From positions 1 through 64,000 of the forward strand of contig JALCBJ010000027.1 in NCBI GenBank assembly GCA_028066595.1: DNA of 64,000 bases, given 5' to 3'. Source of the DNA: Thermoanaerobaculia bacterium. Lineage in GTDB: Bacteria; Acidobacteriota; Thermoanaerobaculia; Multivoradales; J023. The first letter of the stretch is position 1. Every line of letters starts with the position of its first letter. This document shows, piece by piece, positions 1 to 7,951 of the stretch. The notes below the pieces were generated by a model that searched no databases, was not told the origin of the DNA, and saw nothing but the letters and a program-made list of their open reading frames with translations. The position numbers and the translations under genes were made by a program.

Positions 1-615
1 ACAATTCAGGGGAACGAAGGGGCCGGCCCGAACCTCGCTGCGGGCGTGGATCCCCTTGGCCACGAGCTCCTTGCCGGTTCCCGTCTCACCCAGAACGAGG
101 ACACTCGCCCGGTTCGGGGCCACGGTGTCGATCATCTCGCGCAGTGCTTCCATGCCGGACGAGCTGCCAAGGAGGTCGTCGAGTCCTCCGAGGCGCTGCA
201 CTTCATCCTCGAGGCGACGATTCTCCTGCCGTAGACGTCGGTGCTCGAGCGCCCGCTCCACGACCCACCGTAACTCGTCGATCTCGAACGGCTTGGCGAG
301 AAAGTCGGTCGCGCCCGCTCGTACCGCTTCGATGGCCGTACGTAACTGGGAATCCGCGGTGACCATGACCACCGGCGGTGATTGAGGCATCTCTGCGATG
401 CGATCCAGGGTCGTCCGGCCGTCCATGTCCGGCATCCGCAGATCGAGCAGCACGAGGTCGACCGCTCCTCTCTTTAGAGCCCCGAGGCATTCCACACCGG
501 TAGCGCATTCGACGAACGAGAATCGATCTCGACCTAGCGCACGGATGATGCCGCGGCGTGCTGAGGCTTCGTCGTCGCAGACCAGGATGCGGTGCGGTCG
601 TTGCCGTGGGTTCAT
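1..615 (-). CDS. NtrC-type sigma-54 response regulator (3' end cut by window edge)
   Basis: Cytoplasmic transcription activator of a two-component system. The 205 visible residues hold a complete receiver domain (about 8-125): acidic pair D14-D15, phosphoacceptor D58 in LLDLRMP, and K108 in the AKPF motif. A short linker leads to the start of a sigma-54 AAA+ domain, with Walker A GETGTGKE at 176-183. The rest of the ATPase and the DNA-binding domain lie beyond base 1. The ATG at 615 overlaps the stop of the upstream kinase gene as ATGA, so the two are translationally coupled and almost certainly partners. Activators of this class act only at sigma-54 promoters, and one such promoter lies about 2.3 kb away in front of pspA. 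That regulatory link is inference. The family call is very secure. Confidence 0.95.
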   Translation of the reverse strand, partial: MNPRQRPHRILVCDDEASARRGIIRALGRDRFSFVECATGVECLGALKRGAVDLVLLDLRMPDMDGRTTLDRIAEMPQSPPVVMVTADSQLRTAIEAVRAGATDFLAKPFEIDELRWVVERALEHRRLRQENRRLEDEVQRLGGLDDLLGSSSGMEALREMIDTVAPNRASVLVLGETGTGKELVAKGIHARSEVRAGPFVPLNC

Positions 616-2795
616 GGCCGATCTCCGTCAGGTGCTGAATCGTCGGCGGGGTCGAGTGCTTGGTGGTGAGGCGGGCCATCCACAGGAACCCTTACGCGGA
701 CCTCGACCTTCTCTTCGTCATGCTCCATCGACACTTCACCGCCGATCTCCTGGACCCGTCGGGCAACCAGCGGCAGACCCAGTCCGGTACCACCGTCCGT
801 GACAAACGGATCGAAAAGGTGCTGAGCGTCTCCGCAGACCGAGCCGTCGTTCGGATTGCAAACAGAGAACACGACGACTCCTGACTCCTCGGTTAGCCGC
901 ACCTCCACGAGCATCCCATTGGCAGAGTGTTTTACAGCGTTCAGCAAGAGATTGAATACGATGGTCTGCCACGATGCCGGGGATCCTGGGACAGAGCCGA
1001 CATCGGTCAGATCGACGGCCTCGAGTTGCACGCCGCTTTTTCGTGCTTCCGACTGAATGATGTAAAGAGCGCTCGCCACGAGACTCGTCAGCTCGGTCGT
1101 GTCGCCCTCGCGGAGCCGCGCCAAGCCCAGAATCTCCCGGGTAGTCTCATCCAAGCGATCGATCTGTTCGACGATCAGGCCCAGATCTACGATGCCGTCG
1201 AGGATGGTCTCCTCCGAATTGGGTGTGTCCATTGCCGTGCTCAGGTCTTCCCGTACGGCCTGGGCGAGCGCCTTCATGGCTGACAACGGATTCTTTATCT
1301 CGTGGGCCAGGGAGGCCGAGACCAGGCCCAGCATACCGAGGCGCTCCTGCTCGGCTAGCCGCCGCTCGACGGCAAGACGCACTGCCAGCCGTCTGTTCGA
1401 AGTGAATAGAGATGCCAACTGCCGCAAGAGGAGTTGCACGGTTTCCAACTCCCCGTCGGCGTATCCGCCGCCGGTGGAGCTGGCTGACAAACCGAGAAGT
1501 GCCTCGACCTCGCCATCGACTTTCAATGCGAAGACCGCGTGCAGGCCTCTGCGCGCGAGCACCCGGTGGATCTCTTTCGAGGGCGGTGCCAGGCGCAGGA
1601 CCCTGCCGAGGGCCTGCTTCGGAGGATTCGGTCGTCCGGATTCCTGTCGAAAATGACCCCACAGGACCTCGAGTCCATCGGCGGTCTCAGACTCGGATCG
1701 CGGGTCGGGCAAGAGCATCGTCGCACTTCCCAGCCACTCGCTGAGTTGCTCTGCCGTGGCATGGAGCATGTCCGACTCACTCATCTCGGAGCCCTCGAGA
1801 GTCGCCATGAATTGATCTAGTTCCTCGGGCGTGATGCTGCGACCTAGCAGCCCGCGAAGGCTCGGAGAGCGAGCCAGAGCCCATCGCATGGCGCGTGGCG
1901 AGCCGAGCCCGACGATCAGCGCCAGAGCAAACGCCCAGGCGACCAGTGGTCTCGTCTCCGTATATTCACCTCTCCCCAATGTCGGGCTGGCGAGAAATAC
2001 GACCAGCACGAGGAAAAGAACAGCAAGGAAATGCCGCAGGGCTCGGTTGCTCAGAGACAGGCGCAGCAGGTTGTATCTCTGGACATAGAACGCCACCAGG
2101 CCGCCGGGTAGCAGCCAGCCGGCCAGCAAGAGCGTGCGCACGAGCCGATCCAGCCCTGTGGCGTCCTGCCGCCATGGCTGAAGGGCTACGCTCGCGATGA
2201 GCAGGAGCAGCAGAGTGGCCAGCAACGCAGCTAAGGCGCGAAAAAAACTGGCCAGGCGCGGGCTCTCCATGCGTGGCAAGAACCGCAGGCATAGCCAGGT
2301 CGAAGGTAGCAGGGTAGAGATCCCGGCGATCGCCAAAAGTGGTTGAACTTGCCCCGCTGCGTCCGCTAGTGCCGGCTTTGCGTTGCGTGTGAAGTCGACG
2401 ACGACCGGAACGAAGATCGCAAGGCAGCCATAGCCCAGCCAGACGAAGATGCGGACGGTTCTACGCGGCTGGCCACCGATCTCGAGGGCCGCCAGCCGTT
2501 CGAGTGTGTGCAGCAGGAGGGGCAGCGTGAGGAGCCATGCCGTGCCACGTGCGAGGTCGATGCCGACGCCGAGCCACATCAGGGAGCCCGTGACCCATCC
2601 GAGCATCAGGAAAAGCAGCGAATCCAGCAGGGTGAGACCGTAGAAGGCTGTGAGCGCGAAGGCGCAAAGGCGAAGCGGTCGATTCTCCGGCAGCACGTCG
2701 GGCCGACGGATCAGCTCCCTGGTCAGGAAGCCGTAGATCAGAACTCCGGCTAGGAAAACCAGGAGTTCGACATAGAGCAGGTATTCGAGAATCAT
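612..2795 (-). CDS. Membrane-bound sensor histidine kinase with GAF-like domain
   Basis: Inner-membrane sensor kinase of about 727 residues. The N-terminal ~275 residues are a run of hydrophobic helices, probably eight or nine. A GAF-like region follows at about 325-440, then a dimerisation/phosphoacceptor helix with the H-box HEIKNPLSAMK (His near 498), an N-box NLLLNAVKH near 615 and a glycine box GGTGLGLPL near 668. The start chosen is the ATG at 2795, directly before the first membrane helix. A GTG at 2867 would add 24 residues, and neither start has a strong ribosome-binding site. The 3' end overlaps the response-regulator start by 4 nt. The layout resembles PrsK-type kinases, but I could not confirm that subfamily. 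The signal sensed is unknown. Confidence 0.92.
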   Translation of the reverse strand: MILEYLLYVELLVFLAGVLIYGFLTRELIRRPDVLPENRPLRLCAFALTAFYGLTLLDSLLFLMLGWVTGSLMWLGVGIDLARGTAWLLTLPLLLHTLERLAALEIGGQPRRTVRIFVWLGYGCLAIFVPVVVDFTRNAKPALADAAGQVQPLLAIAGISTLLPSTWLCLRFLPRMESPRLASFFRALAALLATLLLLLIASVALQPWRQDATGLDRLVRTLLLAGWLLPGGLVAFYVQRYNLLRLSLSNRALRHFLAVLFLVLVVFLASPTLGRGEYTETRPLVAWAFALALIVGLGSPRAMRWALARSPSLRGLLGRSITPEELDQFMATLEGSEMSESDMLHATAEQLSEWLGSATMLLPDPRSESETADGLEVLWGHFRQESGRPNPPKQALGRVLRLAPPSKEIHRVLARRGLHAVFALKVDGEVEALLGLSASSTGGGYADGELETVQLLLRQLASLFTSNRRLAVRLAVERRLAEQERLGMLGLVSASLAHEIKNPLSAMKALAQAVREDLSTAMDTPNSEETILDGIVDLGLIVEQIDRLDETTREILGLARLREGDTTELTSLVASALYIIQSEARKSGVQLEAVDLTDVGSVPGSPASWQTIVFNLLLNAVKHSANGMLVEVRLTEESGVVVFSVCNPNDGSVCGDAQHLFDPFVTDGGTGLGLPLVARRVQEIGGEVSMEHDEEKVEVRVRVPVDGPPHHQALDPADDSAPDGDRP

Positions 2796-2941
2796 CCGCG
2801 TTGGAGTATGGCGGATCGTAGTCAGGGGTGCAATCTCGAGGCTGCACCTGCCAACTCCGAGCTGCACTCTCGTGGCTGCAGGGGGTGTGCTTGTAATTTC
2901 ATAAGTCGTTGTATGTCAACACTTAATTTCTAATCGTGTGT

Positions 2942-2957
2942 TGGCACGAGGTTTGGA
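2942..2957 (+). promoter_or_regulatory. Sigma-54 (-24/-12) promoter of pspA
   Basis: TGGCACGAGGTTTGGA fits the sigma-54 consensus TGGCAC-N5-TTGC: the -24 element TGGCACG is perfect, spacing is correct (GG, ten bases, GG), and there is one mismatch at the -12 C. The start site would fall near 2968, leaving about 60 nt of leader before pspA. PspA genes are classically sigma-54 dependent, which supports the call. An inverted repeat CAACAC/GTGTTG (2917-2922 and 2938-2943) overlaps the -24 element and might be an extra control site. Confidence 0.75.
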
Positions 2958-3030
2958 ATGTCCGTCGGTGTCCGACTCGAAACAGGCCCGAGTGGCCGTA
3001 GTACCCATCGAACACTGAACGGAGACAGAA

Positions 3031-3801
3031 ATGAACCTGGCAGAACGATTTACTCTTCTCGTCAAGAGCAGCGCCACCCGCGTGATCGATCAAGTCGAAG
3101 ATCCCGAGGCCAGTCTCACCCAACTGGTCGCCGAAATGGGTGGGCAGCTACACACCGCAAAACGGGCCACCGCGCAGGCGATGGCGAATGAGCGTCGCCT
3201 TCGCAACCAGGTCGGTTTCCAGCGAGAGACCGCGGATCGGTGGGCAGAATCCGCCAAGGCCGCCGTACGTCGGGGAGACGAAGACGGGGCACGGGAGGCA
3301 CTGCGCCAAGCGGAGCAGGCCCGACGCTATGGCGACGAGCTGGCTCGTCAGCTCGCAGAGCAGGAGGAAGACACCGCTCGCATCCGCAATACCGTCAGCC
3401 GGCTCAAAAACCGCGTCGTGCGATCCAAGACCAGACTGCAGCTACTGCGCTCCCGCATCCGCCAAAGCGAGGCTCGCCGGGCCTGTGGCACCGTGCTTCG
3501 CGGCGTCGAAAGCGCGGACCTCTATGGGGAATTCGAACGTCTCGGAGAAAAGGTAGAGCTGGCAGCGGCCGACGAAGAAGCCTTCCTGGAGCTCGATGGC
3601 GAGCTGTCTGGCGATTCACTGAGATCCAGACTCGAGGACGCCGAGATCGACGATGCCGTCGAGGAACGTTTGGGAGCGTTGCGCCGCGAGCTGTCTGAGG
3701 ACGCCGAAAGCGAAGGCTCTCGAGATCTGGTCGAGGTCGAGATGACCACCGAAGTCACCGAGAGCTCGCAGCCGTCCGATGTCGACGAGACGTCGGCTTG
3801 A
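3031..3801 (+). CDS. pspA: Phage shock protein A (PspA/IM30 family)
   Basis: Peripheral inner-membrane protein of 256 residues that forms oligomeric scaffolds to protect stressed membranes. It is almost entirely charged heptad-like helix. The N-terminal amphipathic helix MNLAERFTLLVKSSATRVID is followed by PspA-typical segments: the EDPEASLTQLV stretch near residue 30, an alanine- and arginine-rich coiled coil, and an acidic C-terminal tail. The ATG has a Shine-Dalgarno GGAG at 3021-3024. The -24/-12 promoter upstream fits stress induction by a sigma-54 activator. The next gene starts about 40 nt downstream on the same strand and is probably co-transcribed. Length is slightly above the usual ~220-230 residues because of the acidic tail. 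Confidence 0.95.
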   Translation: MNLAERFTLLVKSSATRVIDQVEDPEASLTQLVAEMGGQLHTAKRATAQAMANERRLRNQVGFQRETADRWAESAKAAVRRGDEDGAREALRQAEQARRYGDELARQLAEQEEDTARIRNTVSRLKNRVVRSKTRLQLLRSRIRQSEARRACGTVLRGVESADLYGEFERLGEKVELAAADEEAFLELDGELSGDSLRSRLEDAEIDDAVEERLGALRRELSEDAESEGSRDLVEVEMTTEVTESSQPSDVDETSA

Positions 3802-3842
3802 TCCGTCGACCCACACCGTTTCACATTGTTTTGGAGCAGAAC

Positions 3843-4163
3843 ATGCAATCCGAGCAAACCAAGGTAGCGATCAAGGAAACCATCATGAACCCGAATCCCG
3901 ACCTGTACAAGGACTCCCCAGGCTGGCTGTTCTTCGTCAAGGCATCCTTCGTGCTTTCCGCCGTGGCCATGGCGATCGGTATCTGGTTGATACCGACCGA
4001 TCCCTGGGTCAAGGGTTACCTTTTCATGGGTGAGATCTTCCTCATCGGATCCACGATCAGCGTCTCGAAGACCCTTCGAGATCAGCACGAGCACGAGAAG
4101 CTGGTGAACAAGCTGCGTGTGGCTCGCACCGAGAAGATGCTTTCCCAGTATGACGACGTCTAG
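3843..4163 (+). CDS. Small YiaA/YiaB-type inner-membrane protein
   Basis: Predicted protein of about 106 residues. After a short hydrophilic start come two hydrophobic helices (GWLFFVKASFVLSAVAMAIG and KGYLFMGEIFLIGSTISVS), then the SKTLRDQHE segment and a charged tail. Two helices followed by a K-T-x-R-D motif is the signature of the YiaA/YiaB two-helix family, whose function is not established. The ATG at 3843 has GGAG at 3833-3836. A second ATG at 3885 has AAGGA at 3873-3877 and could be the true start, removing 14 residues. It lies 41 nt after pspA and probably shares its sigma-54 promoter, suggesting a role in envelope stress. Confidence 0.8.
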   Translation: MQSEQTKVAIKETIMNPNPDLYKDSPGWLFFVKASFVLSAVAMAIGIWLIPTDPWVKGYLFMGEIFLIGSTISVSKTLRDQHEHEKLVNKLRVARTEKMLSQYDDV

Positions 4164-4553
4164 GTCGATCTCGGATCGCGAGATTCAGCCTCTGTCGATC
4201 TTCATCGAGCTGCCCCTCGTCCATCCGCAAGCGATGGATGGGGGGGTATGCATTGAGCGGATAGGTGTAGTGCGGAGTGAGCAACCTCCTTTGGGGTCGG
4301 AGAGCACCCATCGCGCCGTTGGGAAGCCTCAGACCAGACCTCCGCCGCAACTGGCTGGGTTAATGATCTGTGCTGTCGGTTGATGTGGTCGTTTGTGACG
4401 ATCGAGACGAGCTATATCGCTGTTCCTGTTATCGTGGTCCAGCGTGTATGGTAAAGTCGGTGCGTTCCCCGTTTCCCACATTCAAGCACTGAAGGTTCCC
4501 TGCGGCGTTGGAAGACTCCAGTTCGACACCAAGCCTCTTGATCGGAGAGTCTG
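4164..4553. other. 390-bp non-coding region between the psp genes and the patatin gene
   Basis: I see no convincing gene here. It contains an interrupted palindrome CCATCC/GGATGG (4221-4226 and 4236-4241) and a shorter one TCTCG/CGAGA just after the upstream stop. Neither is followed by a T-run, so neither is a clear intrinsic terminator. The last part should carry the promoter of the patatin gene, but no well-spaced -35/-10 pair stands out. Confidence 0.5.
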
Positions 4554-6185
4554 TTGATCGGTGAGTGGTTGATTGTTGTCCTTCTGGCCACCTTGCCCGG
4601 GTCGGATGCTGCCTTCGTCGGTCCCGAGCTTCAGCAGCTGGCGTGGAGCGCGCAAGGTTCCCTTGGACCCGAACGTCTCCTCGCGAACAGTCGCGCGGCA
4701 GAGACGTTCTCCGGCGCTGCCGCCGGTGCAGGGTTCGATCTCGGTCTCTGGTTCGGGCACGCGCGCTCCTCGGACCTCTTGCTCCACTTGATCTTGGTGA
4801 CCTTGGGTGTGTCGGTCCTTGGCGTCGCCAAGATGGCGGCACCCGAGCCCAGGAAAGTACGGGCAGGGCGCCAGTACTCTCTCTGCCTATCGGGAGGAGG
4901 CTACCGGGCTGCCCTGTTCCACCTCGGAGCACTGCGGCGATTGCACGAGACCGGCATCTTGCCGCAGGTGGCGAAGATCTCGTCGGTATCCGGCGGCAGC
5001 CTGTTGATGGGTTTCCTGGCTACGCGGTCGTCTTCGGCGTTCAAGGAGCATGGCCTCGATCCGGACGATTTCGAGCGTGAGATCGCGCAGCCGTTCCGCG
5101 ATTTCGTGAAAGGGGACCGCAGGACCTGGCAGGCCCTGCAGAACTTGACAGTGAACCTCGTGCTCCGTGATCGCCGCCTGTCGACGTTCATCGCCGACCT
5201 GGAGCGATCCTTCGGCTCCAAGACTCTCGGCGAGCTTCCGAAGCAGCCAGAGATCGTGTTCTGCGCGACCGATCTGGGATTCGGTGTCAACTGGATCTTC
5301 CGCCGGAAGAAAGACGACGATGGCCGAAGGTTGAGTCGCAGCAACGACGGTTCGGGAAGCTATCGTGCGGGCTACGTAGATCTCGACAGCTGGTCGATTG
5401 CACGATGCGCAGCAATCTCGGCCTCCTTCCCTCCGATCTTCGGGCCCTACCGGCTCGGTGTTCCGGCGGACAAATTCATCCGCCGGCCGAAAGACGGGCG
5501 GGATCGCGACGACGCGATACGGGACAACCTTCATCTCTCCGACGGAGGCATCTACGACAATCTCGGTCTCGAGCCGATCTGGCCGCCGGTCGAAGGCAGC
5601 ACTCTCTTGATCTCGGACGCGGGTGCGCCATTCGAGTTCCGAGCCAGCAGCCGCCTGCCATGGAGGATGATCCACCGCTATCTTCAGGTCTCCCAGGTTC
5701 AAGCGCAGAAGCTCCGTCACCGCAGTGTGATCGAGAGAAAGGCGATGGCTGGGGAAGACTTCGAATATGCCGAGTGGAGAATCGGCGTTCGTCACCGCAA
5801 GAAGTTGGCGAACCCAGAGCCGGCGAGCTTTGGCTACCATGACGGAGTCGTCGGCCGGATCGAGAGGATTCGTACGGACCTGGATCACTTCAGCGAGGCC
5901 GAAGCGCAGATCCTCGAGAATCACGGCTATGCCTGCGCGGAGCGTTCGCTCGCGTACTACCTACCTTCACATCTCAGCGGCAGGCCGGAGCCTCGGCTTC
6001 CCCATGCCGAGCTGGACCCGAGCCGGGAAGGCTGCGAGCCGACCCATGTCGTGAAGGCGCTGTCGGGCAGTCACAAGCGTTTCTCCTTCAGCCGCTGGTT
6101 CGCCGCGGCGCGTCCGAGCCGCCCTTCGACGAGCGAAGGGCCGTCCGCGCCGGACACCGGCACGCGGGCGGAGGCGATCTCGTAG
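4554..6185 (+). CDS. Patatin-like phospholipase, membrane-anchored
   Basis: Serine acyl hydrolase of 543 residues, expected to cleave acyl chains from lipids. The oxyanion loop SGGGYRAALFHLGAL lies at 113-127. The nucleophile is Ser146 in SSVSGGS (a variant of G-x-S-x-G), and the partner aspartate is Asp330 in the SDGGIYDNLGLEP motif, so the Ser-Asp dyad is complete. A hydrophobic segment at about 74-92 and a weaker one at the N-terminus suggest membrane association, with the catalytic domain probably cytoplasmic. The start is a TTG with GGAG at 4544-4547, six bases upstream. The thioesterase gene starts 25 nt after the stop. A link to the lipopeptide operon is possible only by proximity. Confidence 0.9.
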   Translation: MIGEWLIVVLLATLPGSDAAFVGPELQQLAWSAQGSLGPERLLANSRAAETFSGAAAGAGFDLGLWFGHARSSDLLLHLILVTLGVSVLGVAKMAAPEPRKVRAGRQYSLCLSGGGYRAALFHLGALRRLHETGILPQVAKISSVSGGSLLMGFLATRSSSAFKEHGLDPDDFEREIAQPFRDFVKGDRRTWQALQNLTVNLVLRDRRLSTFIADLERSFGSKTLGELPKQPEIVFCATDLGFGVNWIFRRKKDDDGRRLSRSNDGSGSYRAGYVDLDSWSIARCAAISASFPPIFGPYRLGVPADKFIRRPKDGRDRDDAIRDNLHLSDGGIYDNLGLEPIWPPVEGSTLLISDAGAPFEFRASSRLPWRMIHRYLQVSQVQAQKLRHRSVIERKAMAGEDFEYAEWRIGVRHRKKLANPEPASFGYHDGVVGRIERIRTDLDHFSEAEAQILENHGYACAERSLAYYLPSHLSGRPEPRLPHAELDPSREGCEPTHVVKALSGSHKRFSFSRWFAAARPSRPSTSEGPSAPDTGTRAEAIS

Positions 6186-6210
6186 GATCCGGCGTGGGAA
6201 CGAAACCGCG

Positions 6211-6948
6211 ATGAGCCCTCGGCCTTGGCTCGCCCGTCCAGTATCGCTTCAGAACAGCAGGTCGCTGCTGTTCTGTATCCCGCATGCGGGCGCGGGTAGT
6301 GTCTTTTTCCGCGGCTGGCGAACCGTGTTGGCACCCGAGATCTCGGTTTGGCCGGTCCTTCTTCCTGGCCGGGAGTCGAAGATCGGAGAGCCCCCTGCAA
6401 CGAGGGTGGTCGAGCTCGTCGAGCCTCTCCTGCAGGCGATCCTGGGGGAAATCGACCGGCCCTATGCTCTTTTCGGGCACAGCATGGGTTCGGTGATTGC
6501 CTACGAGCTGGCGCGCAGTCTGACGGCGGCGGGGCACCCTCCCCAGCGCCTGTTCGTTTCCGGGCGGCCGGCTCCCCAGCTGGGTGCCAGCCTCCGCGGT
6601 ACGGCGGCATTGAGCGACGACGAGTTCGTCGATCTGTTGCACGGGCTGAACGGAACACCCCGGGAGGTACTCGACAATCCCGAGCTACTGGAGATCTTCC
6701 TTCCTACACTCCGGGCTGACTTCGAGCTCAACGAGAGCTTCGAGCCGGCCCCTGGGCCGCGCTTGGCGTGTGGGGTCTCGGCTTTCGTGGGCCTCGACGA
6801 TCCAGAGGTCAGCAGCGAGCATGTCGAGGCATGGCGTGAGGTGACGACGGGTCCGTTCGAGTTCCGGGCGTTTCCCGGCGATCACTTCTTCCATCAAGGG
6901 CCGCCGGGAGAGTTGGTGGAAGCGATTCGGCGTCCTCTTCGGTCCTGA
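6211..6948 (+). CDS. Type II (editing) thioesterase of the assembly line
   Basis: Stand-alone alpha/beta hydrolase of 245 residues, the normal size for GrsT/SrfA-D-type thioesterases that remove wrong or stalled acyl groups from carrier-protein arms. The opening CIPHAGAGS near 22-30 and the nucleophile elbow GHSMG (Ser91) are diagnostic. The acid is probably Asp196 or Asp197 in GLDDPEV, and the base is His225 in GDHFF. This gene is the first sign of the biosynthetic locus on the plus strand and should serve the large enzymes encoded opposite. Upstream of the ATG there is only a weak GGGA. A 129-bp gap follows before the precursor genes. Confidence 0.93.
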   Translation: MSPRPWLARPVSLQNSRSLLFCIPHAGAGSVFFRGWRTVLAPEISVWPVLLPGRESKIGEPPATRVVELVEPLLQAILGEIDRPYALFGHSMGSVIAYELARSLTAAGHPPQRLFVSGRPAPQLGASLRGTAALSDDEFVDLLHGLNGTPREVLDNPELLEIFLPTLRADFELNESFEPAPGPRLACGVSAFVGLDDPEVSSEHVEAWREVTTGPFEFRAFPGDHFFHQGPPGELVEAIRRPLRS

Positions 6949-6995
6949 GATGCACTGGGACAGGTGTCGTTCGAGAGAAAGCGAAAACGCTAATC

Positions 6996-7008
6996 TTGAT
7001 GGCATCAA
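6996..7008. promoter_or_regulatory. Perfect 13-bp dyad, candidate operator
   Basis: TTGATG-G-CATCAA is a perfect inverted repeat with a 1-base centre, in the 129-bp gap before the methylproline-type genes. A small hairpin AGCG-AAAA-CGCT lies just upstream (6980-6991). The dyad may bind a dimeric regulator; no regulator gene for this locus is in the window. Confidence 0.35.
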
Positions 7009-7077
7009 TTCCGATCCTGTGATAGGGTTCCTGTAGTTAAGCAACCAAAAGATTGAACTTTCTCGTGGTGGTGCATC

Positions 7078-7887
7078 ATGTCTATGGTCACTGCGGAAGC
7101 GCTTCCTTCGGCGACGGCTTTCCCTGCCTGGCTTGCCAGAGTCGCGGATCTGACCCGCGAATCCTGGGACAGGTTGATCGACAATCGGTTGAGGCTGATT
7201 CGAATACCGGGTTTCGCCTCCGACACCGAATGTGAGGCTCTGGTTCGGGAGGCGGAGCAGATCGGCTTCGAGCTGTACCGTGAGGTGAGCCCACCGATCG
7301 CGCGGATCGGCGTGACGCTCTTCGAGCACGACGGGATCGGCCATGAGGACTATTTCGTGTCGGCTCAGAAGGCTCGCGAGATCCAGCGCAGGATCTTCGC
7401 CCGATCGTTCGATCCGATCGAACGCCTCATCTCCATGATCCAGTCCAGAACCGGGTATCCGACGGGAGTCGCCTTGGATTCTCAGCACGGTCCGTATTTC
7501 GCTGGAACCGTCCGGCGGATCGAAAGCGGCACCCGCCTGCACATCGACTACGCTCCTGCGGAGCACCCGAGTTGGGAGGTCGCACAGGTGTGCGCGCAAC
7601 TGGCCTGGAACGTCTATCTCGAGCTACCTGAAAGCGGCGGAAACACCCATATCTACGAGCGCCAATGGGTGCCTGCGGACGATGGGCACAAGGAGACAGA
7701 TTCCTATGGCTACGATTCAGCGGTCGTGGCCGGCTCCGAGTGTGTGACCTTCAAGCCGACGCAGGGTGATCTCTATCTCTTCAATAGCAGGAACTACCAT
7801 CTCGTCGACGCAAGTGTCGGTCACCGTACGACGGTGAATTCGGCGGTAGGCCAGACCCGCGACAACAAGGTGGTGCTCTGGTCGTGA
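7078..7887 (+). CDS. 2-oxoglutarate/Fe(II)-dependent oxygenase, probable amino-acid hydroxylase
   Basis: Non-heme iron oxygenase of 269 residues. The iron ligands are readable: His155 and Asp157 in RLHIDYAP and the distal His241 in NYHLVDA. Arg250, nine residues later, is placed to bind 2-oxoglutarate. An HxD rather than HxG/A motif points to hydroxylation rather than halogenation. The overall look is closer to BesD-like enzymes that act on free amino acids than to the phytanoyl-CoA type. It starts a three-gene run with a zinc alcohol dehydrogenase and a ProC homologue, the same reaction order as leucine to 4-methylproline, where the first step is leucine 5-hydroxylation. That substrate is inferred from context only. 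It could instead hydroxylate another residue of the peptide. Confidence 0.85.
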   Translation: MSMVTAEALPSATAFPAWLARVADLTRESWDRLIDNRLRLIRIPGFASDTECEALVREAEQIGFELYREVSPPIARIGVTLFEHDGIGHEDYFVSAQKAREIQRRIFARSFDPIERLISMIQSRTGYPTGVALDSQHGPYFAGTVRRIESGTRLHIDYAPAEHPSWEVAQVCAQLAWNVYLELPESGGNTHIYERQWVPADDGHKETDSYGYDSAVVAGSECVTFKPTQGDLYLFNSRNYHLVDASVGHRTTVNSAVGQTRDNKVVLWS

Positions 7888-7951
7888 GCACGGGAGGGAG
7901 GCGGACCCGGCGATGTTCCGACTCCCCACTGTGGTAGGCGGCTGATCTCAG

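Noticed and set aside
4221-4241. CCATCC/GGATGG hairpin as an intrinsic terminator after the psp genes
   Set aside because: Followed by a G-run rather than T residues, with a short stem; not convincing.
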